This document shows positions 15,950 to 26,065 of a stretch of DNA of 64,000 nt, one piece after another. Numbering within the stretch: position 1 is the stretch's first letter; every line of letters starts with the position of its first letter. Origin of the DNA: Candidatus Pelearchaeum maunauluense. Lineage in GTDB: Archaea > Thermoproteota > Nitrososphaeria_A > Caldarchaeales > Caldarchaeaceae. The position numbers and the translations under genes were made by a program. The notes under the pieces were generated by a model, which saw only the letters and a list, made by a program, of their open reading frames with translations, ran no database searches and was not told the DNA's origin. The stretch lies in contig JANVYQ010000001.1 in the NCBI GenBank assembly GCA_030059675.1, forward strand, positions 62,001 to 126,000, given 5' to 3'.

Positions 15950-16708
15950 TTATTCTATTCTTGGCGCTATTAGGTATTCCAGCTTTCCTGAGGGGATTGG
16001 GAAGGCTAGCTTTATGGGCCTGTTGGTGGATAGCTCTATTACCGTCTCGTCTGCTAGGCTCTTTCCTGGCTTTATTATCTTCTCCAAGTAGGTGAGGCTG
16101 AAGTTGGCGCTCACTTCCTTGTCGGTCTCTATCTCGTATACCGCCGTGCCACCTCTTATGAACCGCGTCTGATGCGTGCCCAGCTCGCCTTTGCTTGAGA
16201 ACATAACAGCGTCGGGAGCTATTGTTACTTTGGTGTAGTCGCTTACTAGTGATGCGTCCTCTATAGCGTCTTTAAGCGCGTCCGCGTTTACCCGCGCCCG
16301 CGCCTCGAAGGTAAGGTTTGGCGTAGCTGTTTTTCCTGTAGCCGTCTCTAGAGCGTTTAGTGTGAAGCTTCTCTCGGTTGAAGCGGCTGGATTGGCGAGT
16401 ATGACCGTCAGGTTCTTCTTCTCGTCATCATACTCCAGTATGAGCGACTCATTCTTCCTAGCGCGACTCAGCAGTTTATACAGCTCGTTTATGCTGACAG
16501 TCATCTCAACTGGCCTCTCACAGCTATACTCCTCTGCGGCAGACTTGCTAAGCTCAAAATTCACCAAGCTAATGTGGGCTGGGTCCATCGAGGTAAGCCG
16601 CATGGATGAGCCGTCTATGGTGAATGTTCCCTCCTCTACTACCGCTGAGATTGCCTTGACTAGGTCTGCGAAGTAGTCCGCTGATGGTAACCTCATGCGA
16701 AACGCCAT
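15950..16708 (-). CDS. pcn: DNA polymerase sliding clamp (PCNA)
   Basis: Ring-forming processivity factor for replicative polymerases, FEN1, ligase and others. The 252-aa length and two-domain repeat fit one archaeal PCNA subunit. It has VVEEGTFTIDGSSMRLTSMDPAHISLVNFEL at the start of domain 1 (the clamp's DPAHISLV signature), an interdomain connector around ATPNLTFEA, and the C-terminal LEYLIAPRIE that closes the PIP-box pocket. A single copy is seen here; other genomes in the TACK group can have up to three. The start ATG 16708 follows a GGGGTAGTG stretch. Confidence 0.96.
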   Translation of the reverse strand: MAFRMRLPSADYFADLVKAISAVVEEGTFTIDGSSMRLTSMDPAHISLVNFELSKSAAEEYSCERPVEMTVSINELYKLLSRARKNESLILEYDDEKKNLTVILANPAASTERSFTLNALETATGKTATPNLTFEARARVNADALKDAIEDASLVSDYTKVTIAPDAVMFSSKGELGTHQTRFIRGGTAVYEIETDKEVSANFSLTYLEKIIKPGKSLADETVIELSTNRPIKLAFPIPSGKLEYLIAPRIE

Positions 16709-16830
16709 AACACTACCCCGACTGTTTTGTTAGTGTTTGTGTATCTGGTTCTTAAAAGGCTAACGGAGTCTGGCCTAGCTCGCGGGGTTGGCCAGGCCCT
16801 CTGCCTTCTCCAACAGTCAACGCCGCGTGT

Positions 16831-16851
16831 TCTCAGGTTATGACTCTGAGA
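16831..16851. other. Short dyad between pcn and the winged-helix gene
   Basis: TCTCAG...CTGAGA (6-bp arms, 9-nt loop) lies in the 224-bp divergent spacer between pcn (minus) and the winged-helix gene (plus). It is a candidate operator for the adjacent regulator. The evidence is only the symmetry and position. Confidence 0.25.
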
Positions 16852-16932
16852 TTATGTTTGGGTGCGTTGGCCATCTAACGGATATATGCACGCAGTTGGG
16901 CTAGGCGGCCTGGAATGCGCGTGTAGCTAGGT

Positions 16933-17349
16933 ATGAGGAGCTCTAGGCGGCGTATCAAGCTGGAGATGGTGAATGAGGAGGGCGAGAGGCTTACGCTGAT
17001 ATTTGAGGGTAGGATGAGCCGCGAGAAGCTTCTCCAGCTAGCGGACTTCATGGAGCTCTATGGAGGCGAGAGCGGGGCTAGGCAGAGGCCGTCCAACAAG
17101 CTGTCGCGCCTAATCGCAGTTATAGAGAAGCACTTCCCATTCACGGGCTTCACAACCCGCGATGTTATGGAGGCGTATAGGCTTGAGTACCGCGAGCCGA
17201 TAACGCTCAGCACAGCATCAACCTACCTCTCCCGTCTAGCTGACCGCGGCTATCTAGAGCGTATAGCCGTGGGAAACATAGCCAAGTATAGATTGGTCAG
17301 CAGCGTCGAGAGGCGGGGCGGAATAGACCTGGAGGAGATTGGCAGTTAG
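16933..17349 (+). CDS. Winged-helix DNA-binding protein
   Basis: A 138-aa basic protein. Residues 1-45 form a beta-rich domain (RRIKLEMVNEEGERLTLIFEGRM) with a short helix (REKLLQLADFMELYG). Residues 52-120 form a winged helix (FTTRDVMEAYRLEYREPITLSTASTYLSRLADRGYLER...AKYRLV). Conserved proteins of this build occur in TACK archaea. It is divergent from pcn and converges on ppdK. Target unknown. Confidence 0.75.
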   Translation: MRSSRRRIKLEMVNEEGERLTLIFEGRMSREKLLQLADFMELYGGESGARQRPSNKLSRLIAVIEKHFPFTGFTTRDVMEAYRLEYREPITLSTASTYLSRLADRGYLERIAVGNIAKYRLVSSVERRGGIDLEEIGS

Positions 17350-17365
17350 ATAAGAAAAAGGGAGA

Positions 17366-20020
17366 TTATATCGTTATTGGTGCTTTCTCCTTCCGCGCTA
17401 TTGCAGCCTGCGCAGCTGCTAGGCGCGCTACTGGTATTCGGTAGGGTGAGCAGCTTACGTAGTCAAGACCTGCTTCGTGGAAGAACCTTATACTACTCGG
17501 CTCTCCGCCGTGTTCGCCGCATATACCTACTTCAAGCTTGTTGTTGGCTTTCTTGCCCTCTTCTGTAGCGAGCTTTACGAGCCTACCCACGCCGCCTGTG
17601 TCTAGCACCTCAAACGGGTTGTTCTTGAGAATCCCTTTCTCCAGATAGCCAGCCATGAACTTGGCCTCAACATCATCACGACTAAAGCCGAAGGTCGTCT
17701 GGGTTAAGTCGTTAGTCCCGAATGAGAAGAAGTCAGCGTGGAGGGCTATGCTGGAAGCGGTAAGCGCTGCTCTTGGGGTCTCTATCATGGTCCCGACCTT
17801 GAACGGTATCCTAGCGCCAGTCTTGGAGAAGACACGCTCAGCGGTCTTCTCTATAATCTCCCTCAAATACGCGAGCTCATTCGCCTCGCTGACTAGAGGT
17901 AGCATTATCTGAACTCCAACGGTCTCGCACTCCTCGCGAAGCACCTCTATGGCTGCTGTGAGTATTGCTGTTACCTGCATCTCGTATATCTCTGGATACC
18001 TAATCGCCAGCCTGCATCCGCGATGCCCTAGCATGGGGTTATGCTCCTTAAGCTGCTGCACCTTACGTAGTATCTTTTCCTTCTCAGCTATCTCGCTCTC
18101 AGGCGCTCCCTTGATGCGCATCTCGTATATCTCGGTTATTAGCTGCTCCGCTGGTGGGAGGAACTCGTGGAGAGGCAGGTCTAGGAGCCTCACGGTAACG
18201 GGCAGCCCCTTCATGGCCTTGAATATCTCCTTGAAGTCCGCTAGCTGGAATGGTAGTAGCTTGTCTAGTGCCCGTCTCCTCTCCTCTTCTGACGCTGCCA
18301 TTATCATCTCTCTGACTATCGGCAGTCTCTCTGGCTGGTTGAACATCCTCTCGGTTCTGCACAGCCCTATACCCTCAGCGCCAAACTCGCGCGCCTTGCG
18401 CGCTGCTTCTGGTGTGTCAGCGTTAGCCCTGACGCCGAGACGCCTCATCTCGTCAGCCCACGCAAGGAGCTTACGGAACTCTGGCGTAAGCTCAGGCTCT
18501 ACTGTCGGCACCTCGCCGAGGATGACAGCGCCGCTAGTACCGTCTATCGTTATGACGTCCCCCTTCCTGACCCTAACGCCGCCCCCCGTCTCGAAGTATT
18601 CTTCCTCCATGTTGATTTTTATGCTCTCGCAGCCTACGACCGCTGGCTTGCCCATACCGCGCGCAACCACCGCCGCGTGCGAGGTCATTCCTCCCCTGCT
18701 CGTCAATACTCCCTGAGCAGCTATCATACCCTTGATGTCATCGGGCGTGGTCTCAGGCCTGACGAGGATTACTTTCTCACCCTTACCCCCCAGAGCGGCG
18801 GCCTCGTCCGTGTCGAAGATTACTTTCCCTGAAGCAGCGCCAGGCGAGGCGTTGAGTCCTTTTGCTATGGGCTTCACCTTCACGCTGGGGTCTAGCCTCC
18901 TGTGCAGGAGCTGCATAATCTCCGACGGGTTTATCCGCGATACAGCCTCCTCGCGCGTTATCAGCCCCTCCTCAGCCATGTCTACGGCTATCTTAACAGC
19001 AGCCTGCGCTGTTCTCTTACCGTTGCGGGTTTGGAGTAGGTAGAGCCTACCATTCTCCACGGTGAATTCGAAGTCCTGCATATCGCGGAAATGATGCTCC
19101 AGCTTCTCCGCCAGCTTAACGAGCTCTTCATACAGCTTCTTATCTAGGTTCTCTATGCTTATCGGCGTCCTAATCCCAGCCACCACATCCTCGCCCTGCG
19201 AGTTGGGCAGATACTCACCATACAGCCTCTTCTCACCCGTCGATGGGTTACGCGTAAAGCCCACACCCGAGCCAGAGTTCTCACCCATGTTGCCGAAGAC
19301 CATGACCTGTATATTGACAGCCGTACCTAGGTCGTCTGGAATCTTGTAGAACCTCCGATACTCGCGTGCCCTTGGGTTGTTCCATGACTTGAAGACAGCT
19401 TCTATCGCTGTCTCGAGCTGTTTCCAAGGGTCTTGCGGGAATCCTCTACCCGTTTCGCGGCTTATGAGCTGCTTGAACTCTTCGACTATCTGTTTAAGAG
19501 CGTCTGGCGGTAGCTCTATGTCGTGCTTCACGCCGAACTTCTGCTTGTAGCGTTCTAGTATTTCCTCGAAGAGCTCGCCCTTAACTCCCATGGCTGTCTT
19601 GCCGAACATCTGTATAAGCCGTCTGTATGCATCGTACGCGAATCGCTCATTACCCGTTAGCTTTGCTAGTGATTTGACTACCTCGTCGTTGAGCCCTATG
19701 TTGAGTATTGTGTCCATCATGCCTGGCATGGAGTAGGGGGCGCCAGACCTTACCGCTAGGAGGAGAGGCTTCTCAGGGTCGCCGAACCCCTTACCAACCT
19801 TCGCAGCCAACTTCTCCAGCTTGAGCTTGACCTCATCCAACAGGCCTTCAGGCATCTTACCTCCGAGAGCATAGTAGCGTTTGCAGGCTTCGGTGCTGAT
19901 GTTTATTCCAGGTGGAACTGGGAGGCCGAGAGCAGTCATCTCCACAAGACCATAACCCTTACCCCCCAGCTCAAACCTGCTAAGACCCACCGCCTCCTCA
20001 AACAGCCTAACATATTTCAT
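17366..20020 (-). CDS. ppdK: Pyruvate, phosphate dikinase
   Basis: Interconverts pyruvate + ATP + Pi and PEP + AMP + PPi. The 884-aa length is normal. Domains in order: ATP-grasp (VRSGAPYSMPGMMDTILNIGLN, about residues 90-115, and GVGFTRNPSTGEK), the swivelling phospho-His domain (GGMTSHAAVVARGMGKPAV, with the catalytic His in TSHAAV), and the C-terminal TIM barrel with EGIGLCRTERMF, GTNDLTQTTFG and the catalytic Cys in ICGEHGG. With PEPCK and acetyl-CoA synthetase nearby it allows reversible flow between pyruvate and PEP. Confidence 0.97.
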   Translation of the reverse strand: MKYVRLFEEAVGLSRFELGGKGYGLVEMTALGLPVPPGINISTEACKRYYALGGKMPEGLLDEVKLKLEKLAAKVGKGFGDPEKPLLLAVRSGAPYSMPGMMDTILNIGLNDEVVKSLAKLTGNERFAYDAYRRLIQMFGKTAMGVKGELFEEILERYKQKFGVKHDIELPPDALKQIVEEFKQLISRETGRGFPQDPWKQLETAIEAVFKSWNNPRAREYRRFYKIPDDLGTAVNIQVMVFGNMGENSGSGVGFTRNPSTGEKRLYGEYLPNSQGEDVVAGIRTPISIENLDKKLYEELVKLAEKLEHHFRDMQDFEFTVENGRLYLLQTRNGKRTAQAAVKIAVDMAEEGLITREEAVSRINPSEIMQLLHRRLDPSVKVKPIAKGLNASPGAASGKVIFDTDEAAALGGKGEKVILVRPETTPDDIKGMIAAQGVLTSRGGMTSHAAVVARGMGKPAVVGCESIKINMEEEYFETGGGVRVRKGDVITIDGTSGAVILGEVPTVEPELTPEFRKLLAWADEMRRLGVRANADTPEAARKAREFGAEGIGLCRTERMFNQPERLPIVREMIMAASEEERRRALDKLLPFQLADFKEIFKAMKGLPVTVRLLDLPLHEFLPPAEQLITEIYEMRIKGAPESEIAEKEKILRKVQQLKEHNPMLGHRGCRLAIRYPEIYEMQVTAILTAAIEVLREECETVGVQIMLPLVSEANELAYLREIIEKTAERVFSKTGARIPFKVGTMIETPRAALTASSIALHADFFSFGTNDLTQTTFGFSRDDVEAKFMAGYLEKGILKNNPFEVLDTGGVGRLVKLATEEGKKANNKLEVGICGEHGGEPSSIRFFHEAGLDYVSCSPYRIPVARLAAAQAAIARKEKAPITI

Positions 20021-20136
20021 AAAGTACCGCCGAGTAATGATTGAACTATGTAGAATTTAAGTGATGTAGCGAAATTTCCGTTATTTACATAAGCTAATTT
20101 ATCACGGTTACCGGATGGGATTAAAATATATACAGT

Positions 20137-22071
20137 CTATTGCTGTTTCCGCGTAAGAGTCTTAATCGCCTCCTTAACCTCTTCTACGGAGGCCTCGTCC
20201 TCAAGCGTGGTTACATCGCCTATCTCGGCGCCTGTGGCCACTGCCTTTATGACGCGGCGCATTATCTTCCCGCTCCTCGTCTTGGGCAGCATGCTGACGA
20301 AGTGTATCTCCTCAGGCGTGGCTATAGGACCTATGACGCGCCTGACATGCTCGCGGAGCTCCCTGGCCAGCTCCTCAGATGGCTTATGGCCCTGCCTGAG
20401 GGTTACGAATGCTATTATCGCCTCGCCCTTTACTGGGTCTGGTCTTCCAGCCACAGCAGCCTCGGCCACCGCTGGATGGCTTGTCAACGCGTCCTCAATC
20501 TCGATTGTTCCAAGCCTGTGTCCAGCCACCTTTAGAACCTCATCAGCCCTCCCCAGAAGCCAGAAGTAACCATCCTTATCCCTCATGGCATAGTCGCCAG
20601 GATAGTATATCCCTGGGAAGCGCGACCAGTAGACCTGCTTATAGCGTTCGGGGTCTTTGTATAGTGTCATGAGCATCCCTGGCCAGGGCTTCTTGATTAC
20701 CAGGTATCCTTTCTCGCCCAGCTTCGAGGGCCTGCCCTGCTCATCCACCACGTCGGCCTCGATTCCTGGTAGTGGGAATGTTGCGGAGCCTGGCTTGAGC
20801 GGGACTAGGCCTATGTTAGGCGCTGGTGATATTAATATCCCGCCAGTCTCGGTCTGCCACCACGTATCAACTATCGGGCACCTGCCTCCGCCTATCACGT
20901 TATAATACCAGTGCCACGCAGCTGGGTTTATCGGCTCCCCCACGGTTCCGAGAAGTCGGAGCGTGCTCAAATCATGCTTACGCGGATACTCCTCACCAAA
21001 CTTCATTAAAGCCCTTATAGCGGTTGGAGTGGTGTAGAGTATCGTAACACCGTAGCGTTCTACAATCTCCCACCACCTATCGGGAGCAGGATAGTCGGGA
21101 GCGCCTTCATACATCACCGAGGTAACGCCGTTGGTCAGGGGGCCGAAGACGATGTAGCTATGGCCTGTAACCCAGCCTATGTCGGCGGTGCACCAGTATA
21201 CGTCGTCATCCCTCACGTCGAACACCCAGCGCTGCGTCGCATAGACGTACACTAGGTATCCCCCAGTGCTGTGCACCACGCCCTTCGGCTTGCCTGTGGT
21301 TCCAGAGGTGTAGAGTATGTAGAGCGGGTACGTGGATTCCAGGGAGACTGGCTCAACATACCGTTCAGCGTCCTTCATCAACTCGTGCCACCAGTGGTCG
21401 CGGCCTTCTTCCATCTGAATCTCACGTCCTATGCGTTGGTAGATGATTACATGCTCTATTGATGGGCAGTCCTTCAGGGCTTCGTCTGCTATCTCCTTTA
21501 GCTGTATCATGCGGCCGCGCCTATAGCCCCCGTCTGCCGTTATGAGGACTTTGGCCTCGGAGTCTCTTATCCTGTCAGCCAGCGCTGAGGAGCTGAAGCC
21601 TGAGAAGACTACGGTAAAGGTGGCGCCTATACGCGCGGCTGCGAGCATGGCTATTGGGAGCTCTGGGACCATCGGCATGTATATCGCCACCCTGTCTCCC
21701 GTCTTGACGCCCAGCTTGAGAAGCACGCTGGCGAACCTATTGACCTCGCGGTATAGGTCTGCGTATGTTAAGACGCGTCTATCTCCTGGCTCTCCCTCCC
21801 AGATGATTGCTGCCTTATTCTTCCTCCAGCTCTTTACATGCCTATCAACAGCGTTGTATGAGGCGTTAAGCCTTCCTCCCACGAACCACTTGGCGAAAGG
21901 CGGGTCCCACTCAAGCACTTTATCCCATGTCCTGAACCAGACAAGCTCTGAAGCTACCTCAGACCAGAACCTCTCCCCATCCTCAAGGGAGCGCTTGTAA
22001 AACTCCAGATACTTGTTAGTTGGAATTATGCGCGCCTCAACATCTATACTCCCCAAATCAACGGCGCACAT
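20137..22071 (-). CDS. acsA: Acetyl-CoA synthetase (AMP-forming)
   Basis: Activates acetate to acetyl-CoA through acetyl-AMP. 644 aa. The AMP-binding P-loop is [14 protein letters not shown]; further conserved segments are [47 protein letters not shown], and the acetylation-sensitive lysine motif near the C-terminus, TRSGKIMRR. It lies 116 bp upstream of ppdK on the same strand and 136 bp downstream of the molybdenum hydroxylase genes, so transcriptional linkage is possible but each gap could hold a promoter. Confidence 0.96.
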   Translation of the reverse strand: MCAVDLGSIDVEARIIPTNKYLEFYKRSLEDGERFWSEVASELVWFRTWDKVLEWDPPFAKWFVGGRLNASYNAVDRHVKSWRKNKAAIIWEGEPGDRRVLTYADLYREVNRFASVLLKLGVKTGDRVAIYMPMVPELPIAMLAAARIGATFTVVFSGFSSSALADRIRDSEAKVLITADGGYRRGRMIQLKEIADEALKDCPSIEHVIIYQRIGREIQMEEGRDHWWHELMKDAERYVEPVSLESTYPLYILYTSGTTGKPKGVVHSTGGYLVYVYATQRWVFDVRDDDVYWCTADIGWVTGHSYIVFGPLTNGVTSVMYEGAPDYPAPDRWWEIVERYGVTILYTTPTAIRALMKFGEEYPRKHDLSTLRLLGTVGEPINPAAWHWYYNVIGGGRCPIVDTWWQTETGGILISPAPNIGLVPLKPGSATFPLPGIEADVVDEQGRPSKLGEKGYLVIKKPWPGMLMTLYKDPERYKQVYWSRFPGIYYPGDYAMRDKDGYFWLLGRADEVLKVAGHRLGTIEIEDALTSHPAVAEAAVAGRPDPVKGEAIIAFVTLRQGHKPSEELARELREHVRRVIGPIATPEEIHFVSMLPKTRSGKIMRRVIKAVATGAEIGDVTTLEDEASVEEVKEAIKTLTRKQQ

Positions 22072-22207
22072 ATCAAGGCTTTTACATAATCGTATGTGAT
22101 GGATAAATTTTTCCAGCGTAATTGCGGATATTATGGGCTTTAAGATGCTAATTAGACGGTGGTCTAGACACCCTGCTCAATAAATAAGAAGGAGGGGGAT
22201 TATTGGT

Positions 22208-24571
22208 TTATTTGGCTATTCCCTTCTCTTTGAGTATGCGCCAGACGGTCTCGGCTTTGAGTGGTGGGTCTATGTGCCTAACGCCTAGGTGTGCGAGTGC
22301 ATCAACAACCGCGTTGACTACTGCTTGTGTTGCTGCGATTGTTCCCGTCTCGCCTACTCCCTTGACTCCAAGCGGGTTGTGTGGTGAGGGTGTCTCGGTG
22401 CTGCTCGTCTCTATGCGCGGCACGTCTGCCGAGGTTGGCACAGCATAGTCGGAGAGCGTGGCCGTTAGTAGGTTTCCATCCTTGTCGTAGACGGCCTCCT
22501 CCCAGAGAGCCTGCGCCATACCCTGAACGACGCCGCCCTGAACCTGTCCCTCCACTATCATCGGGTTAATCTGCCTACCACAGTCATCAACCGCCACATA
22601 CCTCTTGACATGCACCTCACCCGTCTCTGGGTCTACCTCAACGACGCATACATGCGTGCCGAATGGGAAGGTGAAGTTCTCTGGGTCGTAGAATGCTGTG
22701 CTCTCAAGCCCAGGCTCCATGCCTGCTGGCAGCTCTCCCTCTCCAGCCAGGTAGCTGGAGAGCGCTATCTCAGCTATTGTTTTTGCCCTCTCTGGCGCGT
22801 CCTTGACATAGAACTTGCCGCGCTCAAACTCTATGTCCTCCTCGCTGGCCTCAAGGAGGTAGGCGGCTATCTTCTTGGCCTTCTCCTTAATCCTCCTACA
22901 CGCTATCGCTATCGCGCCTCCTGCTACTGGCGTTGTTCTGCTTCCATACGTCCCAGTGCCGAAGGGTATCATGGCGGTGTCTCCATGGACTACCTCCACA
23001 TCCTCAAACGGCACTCCCAGCTCTTCCGCTACAATCTGGGCGAAGGTTGTCTCCTCTCCCTGGCCGTGTGGGTGGCCGCCTGTGTAGACGGTTACCTTCC
23101 CCGTTGGATGGACCCTCACGACGGCGCTCTCCCATAGCCCTAGGCCGAAGCCAGTAGCGCGCACAACGCGCGAGGGCCCTAGGCCGCATATCTCTACGTA
23201 GCTGGAGATTCCGATGCCTATGAGCCTGCCCTGCTCCCTGAGCCGTTTCTGCTCTTCGCGGAGCTGCTGGTAGCCCACTAGTTCTAGGGCCTTGTTGAGA
23301 GCCGCCTCGTAGTTGCCGCTGTCGTACTGTAGGCCTGTGGCTACCGTGTATGGGAATGCATCAGGCGGTATGAAGTTCTTCCTCCTCACCTCGGCTGGGT
23401 CCATACCGAGCTCATGCGCCAGTATATCCACCATCCGCTCAACTATGAACGAGGCCTCTGGCCTGCCAGCCCCCCTATACGCATCAACGGGCGCGGTGTT
23501 TGTGAGAACGCCATAGACCTCACAGCTTATAGCTGGTATCTTATAACACCCGCTCAGCATCGTCCCGAGTAGTATCGTGGGTATTCCTGGTGATGCTGTT
23601 GAGAGATACGCCCCTAGGTTTGCGTATGCCTTGACCCGTAGGCCGAGTATTGTTCCATCACGCTTGGCAGCGAGCTCCACGTATTGTATGTGGTCGCGGC
23701 CGTGTATTGTGGCGAGATAATTCTCGCGGCGGTCTTCCATCCACTTGACTGGCCTACCAAGCTCCTTAGCCAGGAACGCTACTACAGCCTCGCCCCCGTA
23801 GCAGTGTATCTTGCTCCCGAAGCCGCCGCCAACATCCGGAGCCACGACGCGCAGCTTATGCTCAGGCACACCCACAATACCAGCTAACAACAATCGGTGT
23901 ATATGCGGGTTCTGCGAGGTCATCCAGACAGTAAGCTCCCCAGTGGCTTGGTTGTACTGCGCCACAGCGCCACGAGTCTCTATCGCAGTGGGCTGTAGCC
24001 TGTTGTTTATGATGCGCTGCTTAATCACCACCTCAGCCTCGGCAAACGCCTTCTCAACATCTCCACCGCTTATGCTCCAGTGGAACGCTATGTTGTTCGG
24101 CACGTCATCATAGAGCTGGGGCGCTTCTGGCTTTACTGCCTCCTCCTGATTAACAACCGCTGGGAGCCGCTCATACTCAACCTCTATTTGCTCCAAAGCG
24201 TCGCGAGCAACGTATGGGCTCTCCGCAACAACAACAGCAACGGGGTCGCCGACGTAGCGCACCCTATCAACGGCAAGCGGCATGTACTTCGGAACCTTCA
24301 GGTCTGCATTCGGTATAGCCCAAGCACACGGTACTGGGCCTAGCTTGTTCTCCAAATCCTTACCAGTATAGACCGCTATGACGCCAGGCACCTTCCTGGC
24401 CTTCTCAACGTTTATGCTCACTATCTTGGCGTGGGCGTATGGGCTTCTGAGAAACATGGCGTATACCATTCCTGATAGCTTTATGTCGTCGGTGTATCTG
24501 CCCTGGCCTGTTATCATGCGCGGGTCTTCGCGCCGCTTGACTCTTGCTCCGAAAATCGCGCTTACCGCCAC
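22208..24571 (-). CDS. Molybdenum hydroxylase large subunit (CO dehydrogenase CoxL-like, form II type)
   Basis: A 787-aa catalytic subunit that binds molybdopterin cytosine dinucleotide. The N-terminal a/b-hammerhead domain has VKRREDPRMITGQGRYTDD. Mo-cofactor motifs include GGGFGSK and VDAYRGAGRPEA, and the active-site Glu is in GVKGVGETGTIAA. The loop AYRGAGR is the form II version; proven CO dehydrogenases (form I) carry AYRCSFR with a Cu-ligating Cys. CO oxidation is therefore not assured, and an aldehyde or N-heterocycle hydroxylase is at least as likely. Last gene of a medium-small-large operon (gap of 3 bp). Confidence 0.93.
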   Translation of the reverse strand: MAVSAIFGARVKRREDPRMITGQGRYTDDIKLSGMVYAMFLRSPYAHAKIVSINVEKARKVPGVIAVYTGKDLENKLGPVPCAWAIPNADLKVPKYMPLAVDRVRYVGDPVAVVVAESPYVARDALEQIEVEYERLPAVVNQEEAVKPEAPQLYDDVPNNIAFHWSISGGDVEKAFAEAEVVIKQRIINNRLQPTAIETRGAVAQYNQATGELTVWMTSQNPHIHRLLLAGIVGVPEHKLRVVAPDVGGGFGSKIHCYGGEAVVAFLAKELGRPVKWMEDRRENYLATIHGRDHIQYVELAAKRDGTILGLRVKAYANLGAYLSTASPGIPTILLGTMLSGCYKIPAISCEVYGVLTNTAPVDAYRGAGRPEASFIVERMVDILAHELGMDPAEVRRKNFIPPDAFPYTVATGLQYDSGNYEAALNKALELVGYQQLREEQKRLREQGRLIGIGISSYVEICGLGPSRVVRATGFGLGLWESAVVRVHPTGKVTVYTGGHPHGQGEETTFAQIVAEELGVPFEDVEVVHGDTAMIPFGTGTYGSRTTPVAGGAIAIACRRIKEKAKKIAAYLLEASEEDIEFERGKFYVKDAPERAKTIAEIALSSYLAGEGELPAGMEPGLESTAFYDPENFTFPFGTHVCVVEVDPETGEVHVKRYVAVDDCGRQINPMIVEGQVQGGVVQGMAQALWEEAVYDKDGNLLTATLSDYAVPTSADVPRIETSSTETPSPHNPLGVKGVGETGTIAATQAVVNAVVDALAHLGVRHIDPPLKAETVWRILKEKGIAK

Positions 24572-24574
24572 GCC

Positions 24575-25126
24575 TTACCTCACCTCCTGCTGCTGGCCGC
24601 GCATCTGCTCAGCCGCAGCAAGCACGGCCTCAACTATCTTCTGGTAGCCTGTGCAGCGGCAGAGGTTTCCAGAGAGCCCCCTGCGTACATCCTCCTCGGT
24701 TGGGCTTGGGTTCTGGGTTAGCAGCCAGTACGCCTGCATGAGCATTCCAGGCGTGCAGAAGCCACACTGCAAGCCGTGATGCTCCCAGAAGGCCTGCTGT
24801 ACAGGATGCAGCTCGCCGTCGCGCGCCAGACCTTCCACCGTGAGTATCTCAGCACCATCAGCCTGCACAGCAAAGATGTTGCACGACTTCACGGACTTCC
24901 CGTCCATTATCACCGTACAAGCCCCGCAGTTGCCTGTATCGCATCCCACGTGAGTGCCTGTCAAGCCCAGCACATCGCGGATGAAGTGGACTAGCAGCAT
25001 ACGTGGCTCCACCTCAGCAGAGTATTGGACGCCGTTTACCTTGACGTTTATCTTGGCTAGCTGGGCTGTTGGTGGCGCTGCTTTTGCGCGCGGCTTCCTC
25101 CTGTCTACACGCTTCTTTCGCGGCAT
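24575..25126 (-). CDS. Molybdenum hydroxylase [2Fe-2S] subunit (CoxS-like)
   Basis: A 183-aa electron-transfer subunit with two [2Fe-2S] clusters. The plant-type ferredoxin domain has [21 protein letters not shown], and the C-terminal helical domain has [10 protein letters not shown] and [12 protein letters not shown]. An unusual basic N-terminal extension of about 25 residues ([13 protein letters not shown]) precedes the ferredoxin domain. It sits between the FAD and molybdenum subunit genes with gaps of 6 and 3 bp. Confidence 0.95.
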   Translation of the reverse strand: MPRKKRVDRRKPRAKAAPPTAQLAKINVKVNGVQYSAEVEPRMLLVHFIRDVLGLTGTHVGCDTGNCGACTVIMDGKSVKSCNIFAVQADGAEILTVEGLARDGELHPVQQAFWEHHGLQCGFCTPGMLMQAYWLLTQNPSPTEEDVRRGLSGNLCRCTGYQKIVEAVLAAAEQMRGQQQEVR

Positions 25127-25132
25127 GTTGCA

Positions 25133-26008
25133 TCACCCTCCACGCGCCCTGCTTAGGGCTTGCTTGACGGCTCTCCGCGTGAGAACGCGCGCCATGGCTC
25201 TGCGGAACTCTGCGCTGCCCCTCAGCGGGTCGTCAAATGGTTTCGCATCCTCGGCGGCTGCTTCTGCCGCTTCGTCTATAACCTCGTCGGTAAGCTCGCG
25301 GCCGACTAGGGCTTCTTCCGCCTTCTTAGCTCTAAGGCTAGTAGGACCAAGCGCTGTCAGCCCTATCCCAGCGTATTTGCATGTTCCGTCTGGGCTTATG
25401 GTTATCTGGGCCGCTACGCCAGCTATCGCGAAATCTCCCGCGCGGCGCTCCATCTTGAGATACGCTCCGCCGCTCCCCTCTGGGGGTGTCGGTATCCTTA
25501 TCTCGGTTATCAGCTCATTAGGCTTGAGCGCTGGCGTGAAAGCATCTACGAAAAAGTTATCCGCCTTTATTGTGCGCTGGCCGCGTGGGCCTGCTACGCG
25601 TATCTCTCCGCGTAGTGCTAGGATTACCGCTCCCCAGTCTCCCGCTGGGTCGCAGTGGGCTAAGGCGCCGCCTATGGTTCCTAGATTCCTGACCTGCGGG
25701 TCGCCTATATGCGAGGCGGCCTCAGCCATTATTGGGACACGCTCTCTTATGAGCTCGGACTTCTCTATCGTGCTGTGCCTAGTCAAGGCGCCTATCTGAA
25801 TCACTCCCCTCCCAGCCTTGATGTACTCCAGCCCCTTTATCTTGTTGAGGTCTATCAGATACGCTGGAGTAGCCAGGCGTAACTTCATCATGGGAACTAA
25901 ACTCTGCCCACCAGCAATAACCTTAGCTTCTCCACGCAGCTTATTGAGCAGACTTATCGCATCCTTAACCGATTTTGGTGCAAAATACTGAAAACTTTTT
26001 GGATACAT
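25133..26008 (-). CDS. Molybdenum hydroxylase FAD subunit (CoxM-like)
   Basis: A 291-aa FAD-binding subunit passing electrons onward to an acceptor. FAD motifs: AGGQSLVPMMKLRLA (about residues 32-46) and TIGGALAHCDPAGDWGA (about 112-128). The C-terminal CO_deh_flav_C domain contains ERRAGDFAIAGVAAQI. First gene of the three-gene operon. A TATA-like sequence at about 26049-26058 (TAATATAAAC read on plus) lies in the 57-bp gap after the luciferase-like gene, suggesting its own promoter. Confidence 0.94.
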   Translation of the reverse strand: MYPKSFQYFAPKSVKDAISLLNKLRGEAKVIAGGQSLVPMMKLRLATPAYLIDLNKIKGLEYIKAGRGVIQIGALTRHSTIEKSELIRERVPIMAEAASHIGDPQVRNLGTIGGALAHCDPAGDWGAVILALRGEIRVAGPRGQRTIKADNFFVDAFTPALKPNELITEIRIPTPPEGSGGAYLKMERRAGDFAIAGVAAQITISPDGTCKYAGIGLTALGPTSLRAKKAEEALVGRELTDEVIDEAAEAAAEDAKPFDDPLRGSAEFRRAMARVLTRRAVKQALSRARGG

Positions 26009-26065
26009 TTCCTTTTCAAGTAAATAATTGAAAGTTCCTCCCCCGATAAAAGCTTTTAATATAAA

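Noticed and set aside
17949..18716. 255-aa plus-strand ORF inside ppdK
   Set aside because: Antisense to conserved catalytic segments of pyruvate phosphate dikinase.
24954..25799. 281-aa plus-strand ORF over the FAD subunit gene
   Set aside because: Shadow of the molybdenum hydroxylase genes; Ser/Ala/Arg-rich, no domain.
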